Assembly (NCBI RefSeq): GCF_018614095.1 | Contig: NZ_JAGGOY010000086.1 | Location: 1 to 45,909 of the forward strand | Reading direction: 5' to 3' | DNA from: Streptomyces sp. ISL-87 | GTDB taxonomy: Bacteria > Actinomycetota > Actinomycetes > Streptomycetales > Streptomycetaceae | Length of the DNA stretch: 45,909 nt | In this document: piece after piece, positions 15,884-24,027 of the stretch | How the letters are laid out: each line of letters opens with the position of its first letter | Numbering within the stretch: position 1 is the stretch's first letter | Notes under the pieces: generated by a model | Told to the model about the DNA's origin: nothing | Database searches by the model: none | Seen by the model: the letters and a program-made list of their open reading frames with translations, nothing else | Program-made: the position numbers and the translations under genes

Positions 15884-15925
15884 GAGTCAAGTACCTTTAC
15901 TCATCCGAGTAAAGCAGATTGACTC
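15884..15925. promoter_or_regulatory. Nested operator of the cupin/MarR pair
   Basis: The 42-bp region reads GAGTCAA-N5-TTTACTC-N4-GAGTAAA-N5-TTGACTC. The inner arms (CTTTACTC and GAGTAAAG, 15895-15914) and the outer arms (GTGAGTCAA and TTGACTCAC, 15882-15890 and 15919-15927) are both perfectly matched. It can be read as two GAGTMAA-N5-TTKACTC sites side by side. The region lies directly between the divergent starts. Confidence 0.85.
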
Positions 15926-15945
15926 ACCCGTGTCACCATGTTTCC

Positions 15946-16425
15946 GTGACCAGAAACGACGAAGAGGGCGGCGAAGAGGGCGGCATCGAGCTGACCTTCC
16001 TGCTCGGCCTCGGCTTCCAGCTGATGCTCGGCGAGTTCACCCGGCGGCTCGGCGAGGCCGGGTACGCCGACCTGCGCCCCCTGCACGGCATGGCCTTCCA
16101 GGCCCTCAAGGGCCCCGGCGCCACCGCCACCGAGCTCGCCGAACGGCTCGGGGTGACCAAGCAGGCCGCCGGGCAGATCGTGGACGATCTGGAGAAGCGG
16201 GGCTACGTCCGCCGCGAGCCGCACCCCGAGGGCGGGCGCCGCAAGCTGGTGGTCCTGACCGGGGCGGCGACCGACCACCTGGCCGTCGCGGGGCGGATCC
16301 TGCACGAACTGGAGGCGGAGCTCGGCCGCAGCGCCGACCTCGCCACCCTGCGCACCGAGCTCATCCACGTCGTCCGCACGCTGCACGGAGAAGAGGGCCT
16401 GCCCGCCCTGCGCCCCGTGTGGTGA
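15946..16425 (+). CDS. MarR family transcriptional regulator
   Basis: A 159-aa winged-helix regulator: FQALKGPGATATELAERLGV, then TKQAAGQIVDDLEKRGYVRR and the wing PHPEGGRRKLVVLTGA are the canonical MarR HTH and wing. N- and C-terminal helices form the dimer interface. It likely represses itself and the divergent cupin by binding the nested operator, and would be released by a small ligand. GTG 15946 is taken as the start; TTG 15919 would make it begin inside the operator arm and is less likely. Confidence 0.9.
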   Translation: MTRNDEEGGEEGGIELTFLLGLGFQLMLGEFTRRLGEAGYADLRPLHGMAFQALKGPGATATELAERLGVTKQAAGQIVDDLEKRGYVRREPHPEGGRRKLVVLTGAATDHLAVAGRILHELEAELGRSADLATLRTELIHVVRTLHGEEGLPALRPVW

Positions 16426-16459
16426 CCAGGGGGCGTCGACCATGTGACGCTGGACACAA

Positions 16460-16488
16460 TTGAACACGTTCAAGGCTGCTGCCAGAAT
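16460..16488 (+). promoter_or_regulatory. Promoter TTGAAC-N17-CAGAAT with palindrome over the -35
   Basis: TTGAAC (16460-16465) and CAGAAT (16483-16488) with 17 bases between fit a housekeeping promoter. The ATG at 16495 is six to seven bases after the -10, so the mRNA may be leaderless. TTGAAC-AC-GTTCAA (16460-16473) is an inverted repeat that overlaps the -35. Confidence 0.6.
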
Positions 16489-16494
16489 GACCCC

Positions 16495-17046
16495 ATGCCG
16501 GATACCAGCAGGCCGGAGAAGAGCAGGCCGGAGAAGAGCGGGCCGCGCGTCGTCGACACGGTCCTGCGCAATCTGCTCGCGTACGGGCTGATCGTCGCCG
16601 CCCTGCTCACCATGGCCGGCGGCGATCCGCACACCTACGACGCGGCCCCCGCCGTCTACGACGCGAAGAACGCCGAGATCGTCGGCACCTGGCGCTGCGT
16701 CGACGGCACCGAGGTGGTCTTCCACTCCGACGGAACCGCCGCCGTCACCCTGCTCGACGGGCAGGAACTCGACTACGACCACGGCTGGCGGCTCACCGGC
16801 CCCGGCACCTGGGAGCTCGTCAGCCGCCGCCCCGCCGGCTGGAACTACGGCCAGCACGTCCTCCTCCACCTGCCCGCGCGGACCGCCGCGGCCGCACGTG
16901 GCGACGTACCGCCCCGGCGATCGGCGCCCGAGCGCTATCTGTGGACCTTCGAGCTGCGCCGCGACGCGCGGCAGGCGCTGGAGCTGTACTTCTTCTTCGG
17001 CGACCCGAGCGCGCGCAGCGCCTACGTCCTGGAGAAGGACGCGTAG
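16495..17046 (+). CDS. Membrane-anchored hypothetical protein
   Basis: A 183-aa protein not recognised by family. The N-terminus has a repeated RPEKSRPEKSGP sequence, then one membrane helix (LLAYGLIVAALLTMAGG), so the rest probably sits outside the membrane. The body (EIVGTWRCVDGTEVVFHSDGTA, GQELDYDHGWRLTGPGTWEL) is a beta-rich lipocalin-like module resembling GTW-type fold repeats. The ATG at 16495 follows the predicted promoter directly. It overlaps the convergent SRPBCC gene by 25 bases. Confidence 0.7.
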   Translation: MPDTSRPEKSRPEKSGPRVVDTVLRNLLAYGLIVAALLTMAGGDPHTYDAAPAVYDAKNAEIVGTWRCVDGTEVVFHSDGTAAVTLLDGQELDYDHGWRLTGPGTWELVSRRPAGWNYGQHVLLHLPARTAAAARGDVPPRRSAPERYLWTFELRRDARQALELYFFFGDPSARSAYVLEKDA

Positions 17047-17525
17047 GAGGACCGCAGCTCCGCCCAGCGGGCGTCCGTCCACCGGGACCAGTCCGCCGGA
17101 TGGCCGTGCAGGGCGGATTCCAGCAGCTCGAAGTGGTGGTGCCAGCCGGCCAGGCTGTCGAGCCGGTCCTCGTCCGAGCCGTCCCGCTCGTTCAGGAAGC
17201 GGATGAGCGTGGAATCCGTCCCCACCGGCTCCAGGTGGAAGCGGATCCGCCCGTGCTCGGCCACCGTGTACTCCACGACCCGCTCGACGTCCCAGGCCGT
17301 GATGCGGCCCGAGACCGTCGTCCCGGTGTTCAGCCAGCGCAGGGTGACGGCCCCGCCGAGCCGCCGCTCAAGGACGTCGGCGGCGGCCAGCCAGCCGCGC
17401 AGCCCCTCCGCCGTGGTCAGGGCGGGCCAGAGGTCCGCGTAGGCGCACGGCAGGTGCACTTCGAAGCGGAGGAGCCAGCGGCCCTCGCCCCGGCTCTCGC
17501 TGGTGGCATGACTCACAGGAGGCAT
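17022..17525 (-). CDS. SRPBCC/AHSA1-like protein
   Basis: A 167-aa START-like fold protein: FEVHLPCAYADLWPALTTAEGL near the N-terminus, LGGAVTLRWLNTG in the middle and SLAGWHHHFELLESALHG near the end give the AHSA1/SRPBCC layout. These bind hydrophobic ligands or assist Hsp90-like proteins; which applies here is not clear. The frame starts at ATG 17525 and ends inside the 3' end of the convergent gene. Confidence 0.78.
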   Translation of the reverse strand: MPPVSHATSESRGEGRWLLRFEVHLPCAYADLWPALTTAEGLRGWLAAADVLERRLGGAVTLRWLNTGTTVSGRITAWDVERVVEYTVAEHGRIRFHLEPVGTDSTLIRFLNERDGSDEDRLDSLAGWHHHFELLESALHGHPADWSRWTDARWAELRSSYASFSRT

Positions 17526-17550
17526 GACACCAGCGTCCCACTCCCGCCGG

Positions 17551-18636
17551 TCAGACGCCCGCGTACGAGTGCTTGCCGTTGAGCAGGATGTTCACGCCGT
17601 AGTAGTTCCAGATCCAGCAGGCGAAGGCGAAGAGCGCGAGGTACGCGGCCTTGCGGCCCTTCCAGCCGGCCGTGGCACGGGCGTGCAGGTAGCAGGCGTA
17701 CGCCACCCAGGTCACGAAGGACCAGACCTCCTTGGGGTCCCAGCCCCAGTAGCGGCCCCAGGCGTCGCCCGCCCAGATCGCGCCCGCGATGATCGTGAAG
17801 GTCCACAGCGGGAAGAACGCCGCGTTGATCCGGTACGAGAACTTGTCGAGCGTGGCCGCCGCCGGGAGCCGCTCCATGACCGAGGTCGCGAACCGGCCCG
17901 GCTGCTCGCCGCGCGCGAGCCTGGACTCGTACCCGTCGCGGAAGAGGTACAGGACCGTTCCGGTCGCACCGATGTAGAAGACGGCGCCGCAGATGATCGC
18001 GGTGGAGACGTGGATCCACAGCCAGTACGAGTGCAGGGCGGGCACCAGCTGGTCGCTGGCGGTGTAGAGCCAGGTGGTGGCGATGCCCAGGTCCAGCAGG
18101 ACGGTGGTGACCAGGATCAGGCCCATCCAGCGGACGTTCTTCTTCAGCACCAGCAGGGTCAGGTACGCGCCGACGGCCACCGTGGAGAAGGTGAGCGAGA
18201 ACTCGTACATGTTGCCCCAGGGGGCCCGCCGCACGGAGGTGGCGCGGGCGATGACACCGGCCGCCTCGATGAGGAAGGCGAGCGCGGTCAGCGAGACCGC
18301 GATCCGCCCGTACAGGTCGCCCTGCACGGTGCCGCCGGCCGCGCCGGGGCCGTCCGGGACGTCACGGGCGCCGGACGCGGAGCGGGTGACGACCTTCGGC
18401 TTGTCGAGGACGGCGGTGCCCCCCTTGCCGCGCACCTGGACGGCGGGGGCGTCGGCCGCCCGGACACCGGCGCCGGTCAGCGCGGCGGCCGTACGGCCCA
18501 CCTTGCTGCGGCTGCCGAAGATCCACTCGGCGATGTGCGCGAGGAAGGCGAGCGTGTAGACCGCCATCGACGAATAGACCAGGTAGTTACTGGCCTGAGC
18601 CAAATCCGCGTCGGCCACGACTGCGAGCGAACTCAC
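17551..18636 (-). CDS. ccsB: Cytochrome c maturation protein CcsB/ResC (CcsA family)
   Basis: A 361-aa multi-pass protein of the System II cytochrome c assembly machine. It carries the haem-handling WWD motif (GRYWGWDPKEVWSFVTW) near residues 305-322, with flanking histidines in LHSYWLWIHV. About eight helices are visible, with a ~70-residue soluble insertion after the first helix (AAALTGAGVRAADAP to GTVQGDLYG). GTG 18636 overlaps the resB stop by GTGA. It acts with ResB to export and attach haem to apocytochrome. Confidence 0.93.
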   Translation of the reverse strand: MSSLAVVADADLAQASNYLVYSSMAVYTLAFLAHIAEWIFGSRSKVGRTAAALTGAGVRAADAPAVQVRGKGGTAVLDKPKVVTRSASGARDVPDGPGAAGGTVQGDLYGRIAVSLTALAFLIEAAGVIARATSVRRAPWGNMYEFSLTFSTVAVGAYLTLLVLKKNVRWMGLILVTTVLLDLGIATTWLYTASDQLVPALHSYWLWIHVSTAIICGAVFYIGATGTVLYLFRDGYESRLARGEQPGRFATSVMERLPAAATLDKFSYRINAAFFPLWTFTIIAGAIWAGDAWGRYWGWDPKEVWSFVTWVAYACYLHARATAGWKGRKAAYLALFAFACWIWNYYGVNILLNGKHSYAGV

Positions 18637-20390
18637 TTGCGCTCCCCTTCAACTTCAACGGTTGCTTCGACTGGTGGGGCGGACGCCGTGGGCGCCTGCT
18701 GGTGGAGCTCGGCGGAGAGCACCGTCAGCTCCTCGGGGAGCTTGGGCGACTCGCTGCGGCCGAGGCCCGCCATCTCGACGACGGTCACGCCGTCCTCGCC
18801 GGCGACCGCCCGGACCCAGATCCGGCGGCGCTGAATGAACAGGGACCCGGCCAGGCCGCCGATGGCGGCGATCGCGCCGCCGAGGGCGAGGCCGCTGCCG
18901 GGCTGCTGGGTGATCGAGAAGGTGGCCCAGCGCTCGATGCCCTCGAACTTCACGGTGCCCGCGCCGTCCGGCAGGGTCATCGTCTCGCCCGGCCGCATCC
19001 GCTGCTTGAGCAGCTGGCCGTCCGCGCCCTTGAACTGCTCCATCTTCGACGTGTCGAGCTGGTACACGTTCTGCGGCAGGCCCGAGTCCACCCCGAGGCT
19101 GCCGTGCCAGGCGTTGAGCGCGAGCACCGGGTAGTCCAGTTCGGGGAACTGCGAGAACATCGTGCCCTTGCCCTCACCGGCGAACGTCGGCACGAACATG
19201 GCGGCGAAGCCGAGCTGCTCCTTCTTGCCGTCCTTGTTCTTGTAGCCGTCGGTGACCTTGACGGCGCCGGTGGAGCTGAGGTTGGAGTCCTGCGGCAGCA
19301 TCGGCACGGCGTCCTTGAAGATCACCTTGCCGGTGGGGTCGGTCACCGAGATGACCGGCGCGTAGCCGTGGCCCAGCAGGTAGACCTTGGAGCCGTCGAC
19401 CTCGAGCGGCTTGTTGACCTCGATCTCGCGCTTCTGCGGCTTGCCGTCCGCCCCCTCGCTGAAGGTGACGTACGCCTTGAAGTCGCGCGCGGTGCCCTTC
19501 TGCGGGCCGGTCCGCTCGTACGCCGAGTCGAACTTGTCCAGGGTGAACGAGAACGGCGGCAGGTCGTCGGACTCGAAGAGGGCACCGTGCTTGAAGTCGT
19601 CGTACTGGGTGAGCGTGTTCGAGAAGCCCTTGCCGCGCAGGACGAGCTTGCCGCCCTCGGACTTGAAGTACTGCCCCCAGGCGAAGGCGATCAGCATCAC
19701 GATCAGGGCGATGTGGAAGAGCAGGTTCCCGGCTTCGCGCAGGTAGCCCTTCTCGGCGGCAACGGCGTTCCCGCCCGCCTCGGTGCGGAAGCGGCGCTCG
19801 CCGAGCATCGTCTTCGCGTACGAGAGCACCTCGCCGGGGGACTTCTCCGTCCGCCACGTCGCGTACGCAGGCAGCCGGTCCAGCCGCTTCGGGGCGCCCG
19901 GCGGGCGGCCGCGGAGCTGGCCGACGAACTGCCAGGAGCGCGGCAGGATGCAGCCGATCAGCGAGATGAACAGCAGGAGGTAGATCGCGGAGAACCACAC
20001 CGAGCTGTAGACGTCGAAGAGCTGGAGCTTCTCGGCGACGGTGACCCAGGAGGCGTGCTCCTGCTTCCAGACGGCGACCTTCATCTCGTCGACCTGGGTC
20101 TGCGGGATGAGGGAGCCCGGGATGGACGCCAGGGAGAGCAGGAGGAGCAGGATCAGCGCCACCCGCATGGAGGTGAGCTGGCGCCAGAACCAGCGGGCCC
20201 AGCCGAGCACGCCGATGCCGACGGGGGCCGTGGCGGCCTCCTCCTGCGGGGCGGTGGAGAGCTGCGCTCCGGCCGCGGCCTCGGCGGTGGCTTCGGCGGT
20301 GGCTGCCGCTTCGGCCTCGGCGGTGGCCGCGGCCTCGGCGGAGTCCTCGGAATGCGGCGCCTCGGTGGACGCCTTGTCGGTCGTACTCAT
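18633..20390 (-). CDS. resB: Cytochrome c maturation protein ResB
   Basis: A 585-aa System II component that partners CcsB. The ResB domain begins after about 60 residues; three N-terminal helices (e.g. MRVALILLLLLSLASIPGSL) and a large extracytoplasmic domain are seen, with a final helix near residue 505 (ALGGAIAAIGGLAGSLFI). The first 50 residues are an unusual Glu/Ala/Thr repeat (EAAATAEAEAAATAEA), not part of the conserved fold and probably disordered. The gene lies 13 bases after ccdA and overlaps ccsB. Confidence 0.93.
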   Translation of the reverse strand: MSTTDKASTEAPHSEDSAEAAATAEAEAAATAEATAEAAAGAQLSTAPQEEAATAPVGIGVLGWARWFWRQLTSMRVALILLLLLSLASIPGSLIPQTQVDEMKVAVWKQEHASWVTVAEKLQLFDVYSSVWFSAIYLLLFISLIGCILPRSWQFVGQLRGRPPGAPKRLDRLPAYATWRTEKSPGEVLSYAKTMLGERRFRTEAGGNAVAAEKGYLREAGNLLFHIALIVMLIAFAWGQYFKSEGGKLVLRGKGFSNTLTQYDDFKHGALFESDDLPPFSFTLDKFDSAYERTGPQKGTARDFKAYVTFSEGADGKPQKREIEVNKPLEVDGSKVYLLGHGYAPVISVTDPTGKVIFKDAVPMLPQDSNLSSTGAVKVTDGYKNKDGKKEQLGFAAMFVPTFAGEGKGTMFSQFPELDYPVLALNAWHGSLGVDSGLPQNVYQLDTSKMEQFKGADGQLLKQRMRPGETMTLPDGAGTVKFEGIERWATFSITQQPGSGLALGGAIAAIGGLAGSLFIQRRRIWVRAVAGEDGVTVVEMAGLGRSESPKLPEELTVLSAELHQQAPTASAPPVEATVEVEGERK

Positions 20391-20403
20391 GTGCGTTTAG
20401 TCC

Positions 20404-21207
20404 TCAGATCCCCACCGTGAAGCCCTGGGTCCAGCTCTTCATGTCGGTGACGAGCGTGCCCCACAAACCTGTGACGAGCAGCAGGCCCGTGACGATCAGC
20501 ATGCCGCCACCGATGCGCATCACCCACGCATAGTGCTTCTTCACCCAGCCGAACGCGCCGAGCGCCCTGCGGAAGGCGAGCGCGGCGAGGATGAACGGCA
20601 GGCCGAGACCCAAGCAGTACACGACGGTCAGCAGTGCACCCCGGCCGGCACTCGCCTGGTCGAGGGACAGCGTGTTGACGGCGGCGAGGGTCGGACCCAT
20701 GCAGGGGGTCCAGCCGACACCGAACAGCACACCGAGCACGGGCGCGCCGAGCAGGCCCGCGGTCGGCTTCTTGTGAAAGCGGAACTCCCGCATCGTCAGG
20801 CCCGGGATCGCCCCCATGAAGAACAGCCCGAGCAGGATCACCAGCCCGCCCAGCACCTGGGAGATGATCTCCTTGTTCGCCGAGAGGGTGTCGCCGAAGT
20901 AGCCGAACAGCGCCCCGGTCGAGACGAACACGGCCGTGAAGCCGAGGACGAACAGGCTCGCGCCGGCCAGCATCCGCCCGCGCCGCGCCTCGGCGAGGTC
21001 GGCCCCGCTGATGCCCGTCACGTAGGAGAGGTAGCCGGGGACGAGCGGCAGCACGCACGGCGAGAAGAAGGAGAGCAGCCCGGCGAGCAGCGAGATGGGC
21101 AGCGCCAGAAGGAGCGCCCCGCTGAGGACGGTCTGGTTCACGCCGGTCGCCTCTGCGGCGAGGACGAACTCGGGGGCGCGGGTGACTCCGGTGACCACGG
21201 TGACCAC
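20404..21207 (-). CDS. ccdA: Cytochrome c biogenesis protein CcdA
   Basis: A 267-aa six-helix thiol-disulfide reductant transporter. The two functional cysteines lie in SFFSPCVLPLVPGYL and GVGWTPCMGPTLAA, the standard CcdA motifs. It passes electrons from cytoplasmic thioredoxin to ResA outside. The start is uncertain: GTG 21207 (GGAGAAG seven bases upstream, five bases after the resA stop) is preferred; GTG 21141 starts just before the first helix. Confidence 0.9.
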   Translation of the reverse strand: MVTVVTGVTRAPEFVLAAEATGVNQTVLSGALLLALPISLLAGLLSFFSPCVLPLVPGYLSYVTGISGADLAEARRGRMLAGASLFVLGFTAVFVSTGALFGYFGDTLSANKEIISQVLGGLVILLGLFFMGAIPGLTMREFRFHKKPTAGLLGAPVLGVLFGVGWTPCMGPTLAAVNTLSLDQASAGRGALLTVVYCLGLGLPFILAALAFRRALGAFGWVKKHYAWVMRIGGGMLIVTGLLLVTGLWGTLVTDMKSWTQGFTVGI

Positions 21208-21211
21208 GAGG

Positions 21212-21853
21212 TCACTTCTCCGCGAGGAGCGGGTCGATGATCTTGTGGAGCTGTTCGTCGTTGATCGCGGCAAGGGTGCGGGCGGCGATCTTGCCCTCCT
21301 TGTCGAGCACGACGGTGGAGGGGATGGACTGCGGGTTGAGCGTGCCCTTGGGGAAGCGGAGCATCAGCTTGCCGTCGGGGTCGTAGAGGCTCGGGTAGGT
21401 GATCCCGAAGTTCTCCTCGAAGGCGACGGCGTTCTGCTTGCTGTTGTCGCGGGTGTTGATGCCGACGAACGCGACGGGCTGCCCGGCCGCCTCCAGTTCC
21501 TTGGAGACCTTGGCGAAGTACTTGGCCTCGTCGCGGCACGGCGGGCACCAGGAGCCCCAGACGTTGAGGACCACGACCTTGCCCTTGAGGGTGGTCGTGT
21601 CGAGGGTCTTGTCGTCGACGGTCTCGCCGTCGAGCTTGGGGGCCGCCACGCGGTCCGCCTTCGCGACGGTGGAGATGCCGCCGGGGCCCCTCACGTAGTT
21701 GCCGCCGGCGGAGCCGGATGCGCCGGCGCTGCCCGAATCACCGCACGCCGAAAGGGTCAGGGCGCCGGCGAGGGTCACTGCCGTCAGCAGGGTGACGCGG
21801 CCGCTGGTCGAGCGGCAGCTACTTCGGCGACGACGCGCGCGGCTAAGGCTCAT
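21212..21853 (-). CDS. resA: ResA/TlpA thioredoxin-like lipoprotein
   Basis: A 213-aa lipoprotein: an Arg-rich N-terminus, a hydrophobic stretch and lipobox LTLSAC with acylated Cys37. The thioredoxin-like domain has the redox pair WCPPC (Cys103, Cys106), and GINTRDN and a cis-Pro region (PQSIPSTVVLD). It keeps apocytochrome CxxCH thiols reduced before haem attachment and receives electrons from CcdA, which is encoded next. Confidence 0.93.
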   Translation of the reverse strand: MSLSRARRRRSSCRSTSGRVTLLTAVTLAGALTLSACGDSGSAGASGSAGGNYVRGPGGISTVAKADRVAAPKLDGETVDDKTLDTTTLKGKVVVLNVWGSWCPPCRDEAKYFAKVSKELEAAGQPVAFVGINTRDNSKQNAVAFEENFGITYPSLYDPDGKLMLRFPKGTLNPQSIPSTVVLDKEGKIAARTLAAINDEQLHKIIDPLLAEK

Positions 21854-21919
21854 GTGAAAAGTTTCGCATGAGCGATTTGCGGATCTTCCGCGCCCCCCGA
21901 TGGGGTGTTAAGGCGCTGG

Positions 21920-23191
21920 TCAGGCAGCGGAGAGATACGTGTGCCAGCCACCGGTCGGCGACTGGCCTGGCCCCAGGCCCTGGAGCCTGGCCAGCACCTT
22001 GGCGTCCTGGACGTCCAGCCAGTCGGTGAACTGCCGGAAGGACACGAGTCGTACGTCCTTTTTGTCCGCCATGGCTTTCAGGGCTTCCTCAACGGCATCC
22101 ATGTAGATGCCGCCGTTCCACTCCTCGAAGTGGTTGCCGATGAAGAGGGGCGCGCGGTTCGTCTCGTAGGCCCGCCCGAAACCGCCGAGGTAGGTGTCGG
22201 TGGCCTGGGTGCGCCAGCCCGGGTAGTTGGCCGGGACGCCCCGGGTGGTGGCCACGGACTGGTTGGCGAGGATGTTGTAGTCCATGGACAGCACCTCGAA
22301 GGAGTGCCCGGGGAACGGGAGCGACTGGAGGGGCAGATCCCACAGGCCCGACTTCTTCACCGGCCACCGCTGGAGTCCGCCGGAGGAGCTGGAGTCGTAG
22401 CGCCAGCCCAGCTTCCGGGCGGCCGGGAGCAGATTCCCCTGGCCGAGCAGGCAGGGGGTGCGGGCGCCGACCAGCTCCTTGCGGTAGTCGAAGGGCAGGG
22501 GTTCGAGGTCATTGAAGCCGGTGTTGGTGCGCCACCCGGTGACGAACGAAACGGCCTGGGTGATCTCGTCCTCCCAGTCGGCGGGGGTCCAGTGGGCCAC
22601 TGAGCCGGGGCCGTCGCAGAAGTGCCCGTTGAAGTGGGTCCCCATCTCGTGGCCGTCCAGCCACGCCTGGCGGACGCAGGCGAGGGTGGCGCGGACGTGC
22701 CCGTCGGTGAGGTAGCCGATGTCGGAGGCGCCGACGGGGTTGTTGGGCGGCCGGTAGAGGCTTCTGCGGGACTCGGGCAGGAGGTAGACGCCCGAGAGGA
22801 AGAAGGTCATGGCCGCGCCGTGGTCCTTGGCGAGCTTGAGGAAGCGGGGGAAGAGGCCGTTGCCGACCTCCCCCGCGCCGTCCCAGCTGAAGACCACGAA
22901 CTGCGGCGGGATCTCGCCCGGCTGGAGGGGCACGGGCCTGGCCGGCTGATGGGGCTGCGGGCCGGTGTCGGCGGTGGAGCCGTCACCGATCCAGCCGGCC
23001 CTGGCGGCGGGCGGACCGCCGGGCTTCGCGTGCGGCGTGGGGGCGGAGCCGGAGCCGGAGCCGCTGGAAGGGGCGCCGCAGCCCCCGATGCCCACCGCGG
23101 CTGCGGCACCCAGCCCGAGTCCCAGACCGAGCCCGAGCACTCCCCTTCGACTGAAGTCGCGCACATCGCGCACATCGCGCATATCGCTCAT
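21920..23191 (-). CDS. NodB-like (polysaccharide deacetylase-type) lipoprotein
   Basis: A 423-aa secreted lipoprotein with a twin-arginine type start: MRDVRDVRDFSRRGVLG, a Gly/Ala/Leu core and a lipobox ending GIGGC at Cys38. The mature part resembles the NodB deacetylase fold: SWDGAGE in place of SFDDGP, AMTFFLSGVYLL, and HEMGTHFNGH as the metal-binding histidine pair. Substitutions in the first Asp motif make activity uncertain. The N-terminal RDVRDVRD comes from a nine-base tandem repeat. It lies between the histidine phosphatase and resA; a link with cytochrome maturation is not established. AATGTC/GACATT arms at 23194-23214 may mark its promoter. Confidence 0.75.
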   Translation of the reverse strand: MSDMRDVRDVRDFSRRGVLGLGLGLGLGAAAAVGIGGCGAPSSGSGSGSAPTPHAKPGGPPAARAGWIGDGSTADTGPQPHQPARPVPLQPGEIPPQFVVFSWDGAGEVGNGLFPRFLKLAKDHGAAMTFFLSGVYLLPESRRSLYRPPNNPVGASDIGYLTDGHVRATLACVRQAWLDGHEMGTHFNGHFCDGPGSVAHWTPADWEDEITQAVSFVTGWRTNTGFNDLEPLPFDYRKELVGARTPCLLGQGNLLPAARKLGWRYDSSSSGGLQRWPVKKSGLWDLPLQSLPFPGHSFEVLSMDYNILANQSVATTRGVPANYPGWRTQATDTYLGGFGRAYETNRAPLFIGNHFEEWNGGIYMDAVEEALKAMADKKDVRLVSFRQFTDWLDVQDAKVLARLQGLGPGQSPTGGWHTYLSAA

Positions 23192-23295
23192 GAAATGTCA
23201 TATAAACGGACATTCGGGAGCGGCTGACCCGTCGACACGAGGGCTTCGGCGCGACTTGTATGAAATTAGGTCAAACCATGGCGAAAAGCGGTCCT

Positions 23296-24027
23296 TCAGG
23301 CGCCGAAGGCCTTGGACTTGCCCTTCACCGGCTTCGCCCCGGCCAGGAGGTGCGCCGGGACCAGGTCCCGGGCCGGCTCGCTGTAGCCCACCGACACCAG
23401 CCTGTCGCCCTGGTACGTGAACGACGTCAGCGAGGCCAGCGTGCACTGGCGGCGCCGCGGGTCGTGCCACAGCCGGCGCTTCTCCGCGAAGCTGCGCACG
23501 ATCCAGATCGGCAGCTGGTGGCTGACCGCCACCGCCTCGTGGCCGCGGGCCGCGTCGCGCGCGGACTCGATGGCGCTCATCATCCGGACGACCTGCTCGA
23601 CGTACGGCTCGCCCCAGGACGGCTTGAACGGGTTCGTCAGGTGCTTCCAGTTGGCCGGCTTGCGCAGCGCGCCGTCGCCGACACCGAAGGTCTTGCCCTC
23701 GAAGACGTTGCCCGCCTCGATCAGCCGGCCGTCGGTGGCCAGCTCCAGGCCGTGCACCTTCGCGATCGGCGCCGCCGTCTCCTGCGCCCGCTCCAGCGGG
23801 GAGGCCACCACGTAGGCGACGTCCCGGCCCTGGAGGTGCTCAGCGACCCGGTCGGCCATCTGACGGCCGAGCTCGGAGAGGTGGTAGCCGTCGCGGCGCC
23901 CGTAGAGGACCCCGTCCGGGTTGTGCACCTCGCCGTGCCGCACCAGGTGGACGACGGTGATCTCGCGGCTCGCGCCGCCGGTCACCGGGCTGCTCACGGG
24001 GCTCACGGGGCTCTCGCTGCTCCTCAT
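23296..24027 (-). CDS. Histidine phosphatase family protein
   Basis: A 243-aa phosphoglycerate mutase-like phosphatase. The catalytic RHG motif is VHLVRHGEVHNPDG, with SPLERAQETAAPIA and AVAVSHQLPIW for the other histidine. Family members dephosphorylate small molecules such as sugar phosphates or nucleotides; substrate is unknown. ATG 24027 overlaps the hemL stop by ATGA, so expression is coupled to haem synthesis. The first ~20 residues (SSESPVSPVSSPVTGG) are a low-complexity extension. Confidence 0.88.
   Translation of the reverse strand: MRSSESPVSPVSSPVTGGASREITVVHLVRHGEVHNPDGVLYGRRDGYHLSELGRQMADRVAEHLQGRDVAYVVASPLERAQETAAPIAKVHGLELATDGRLIEAGNVFEGKTFGVGDGALRKPANWKHLTNPFKPSWGEPYVEQVVRMMSAIESARDAARGHEAVAVSHQLPIWIVRSFAEKRRLWHDPRRRQCTLASLTSFTYQGDRLVSVGYSEPARDLVPAHLLAGAKPVKGKSKAFGA

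Noticed and set aside
15919..15945. TTG start that extends the MarR protein by nine residues
   Set aside because: It would start inside the right arm of the operator and adds His/Cys-rich residues unlike MarR N-termini; GTG 15946 is preferred.
18702..20420. 572-codon plus-strand frame opposite resB
   Set aside because: Shadow of a long GC-rich gene; resB on the minus strand has clear family motifs.
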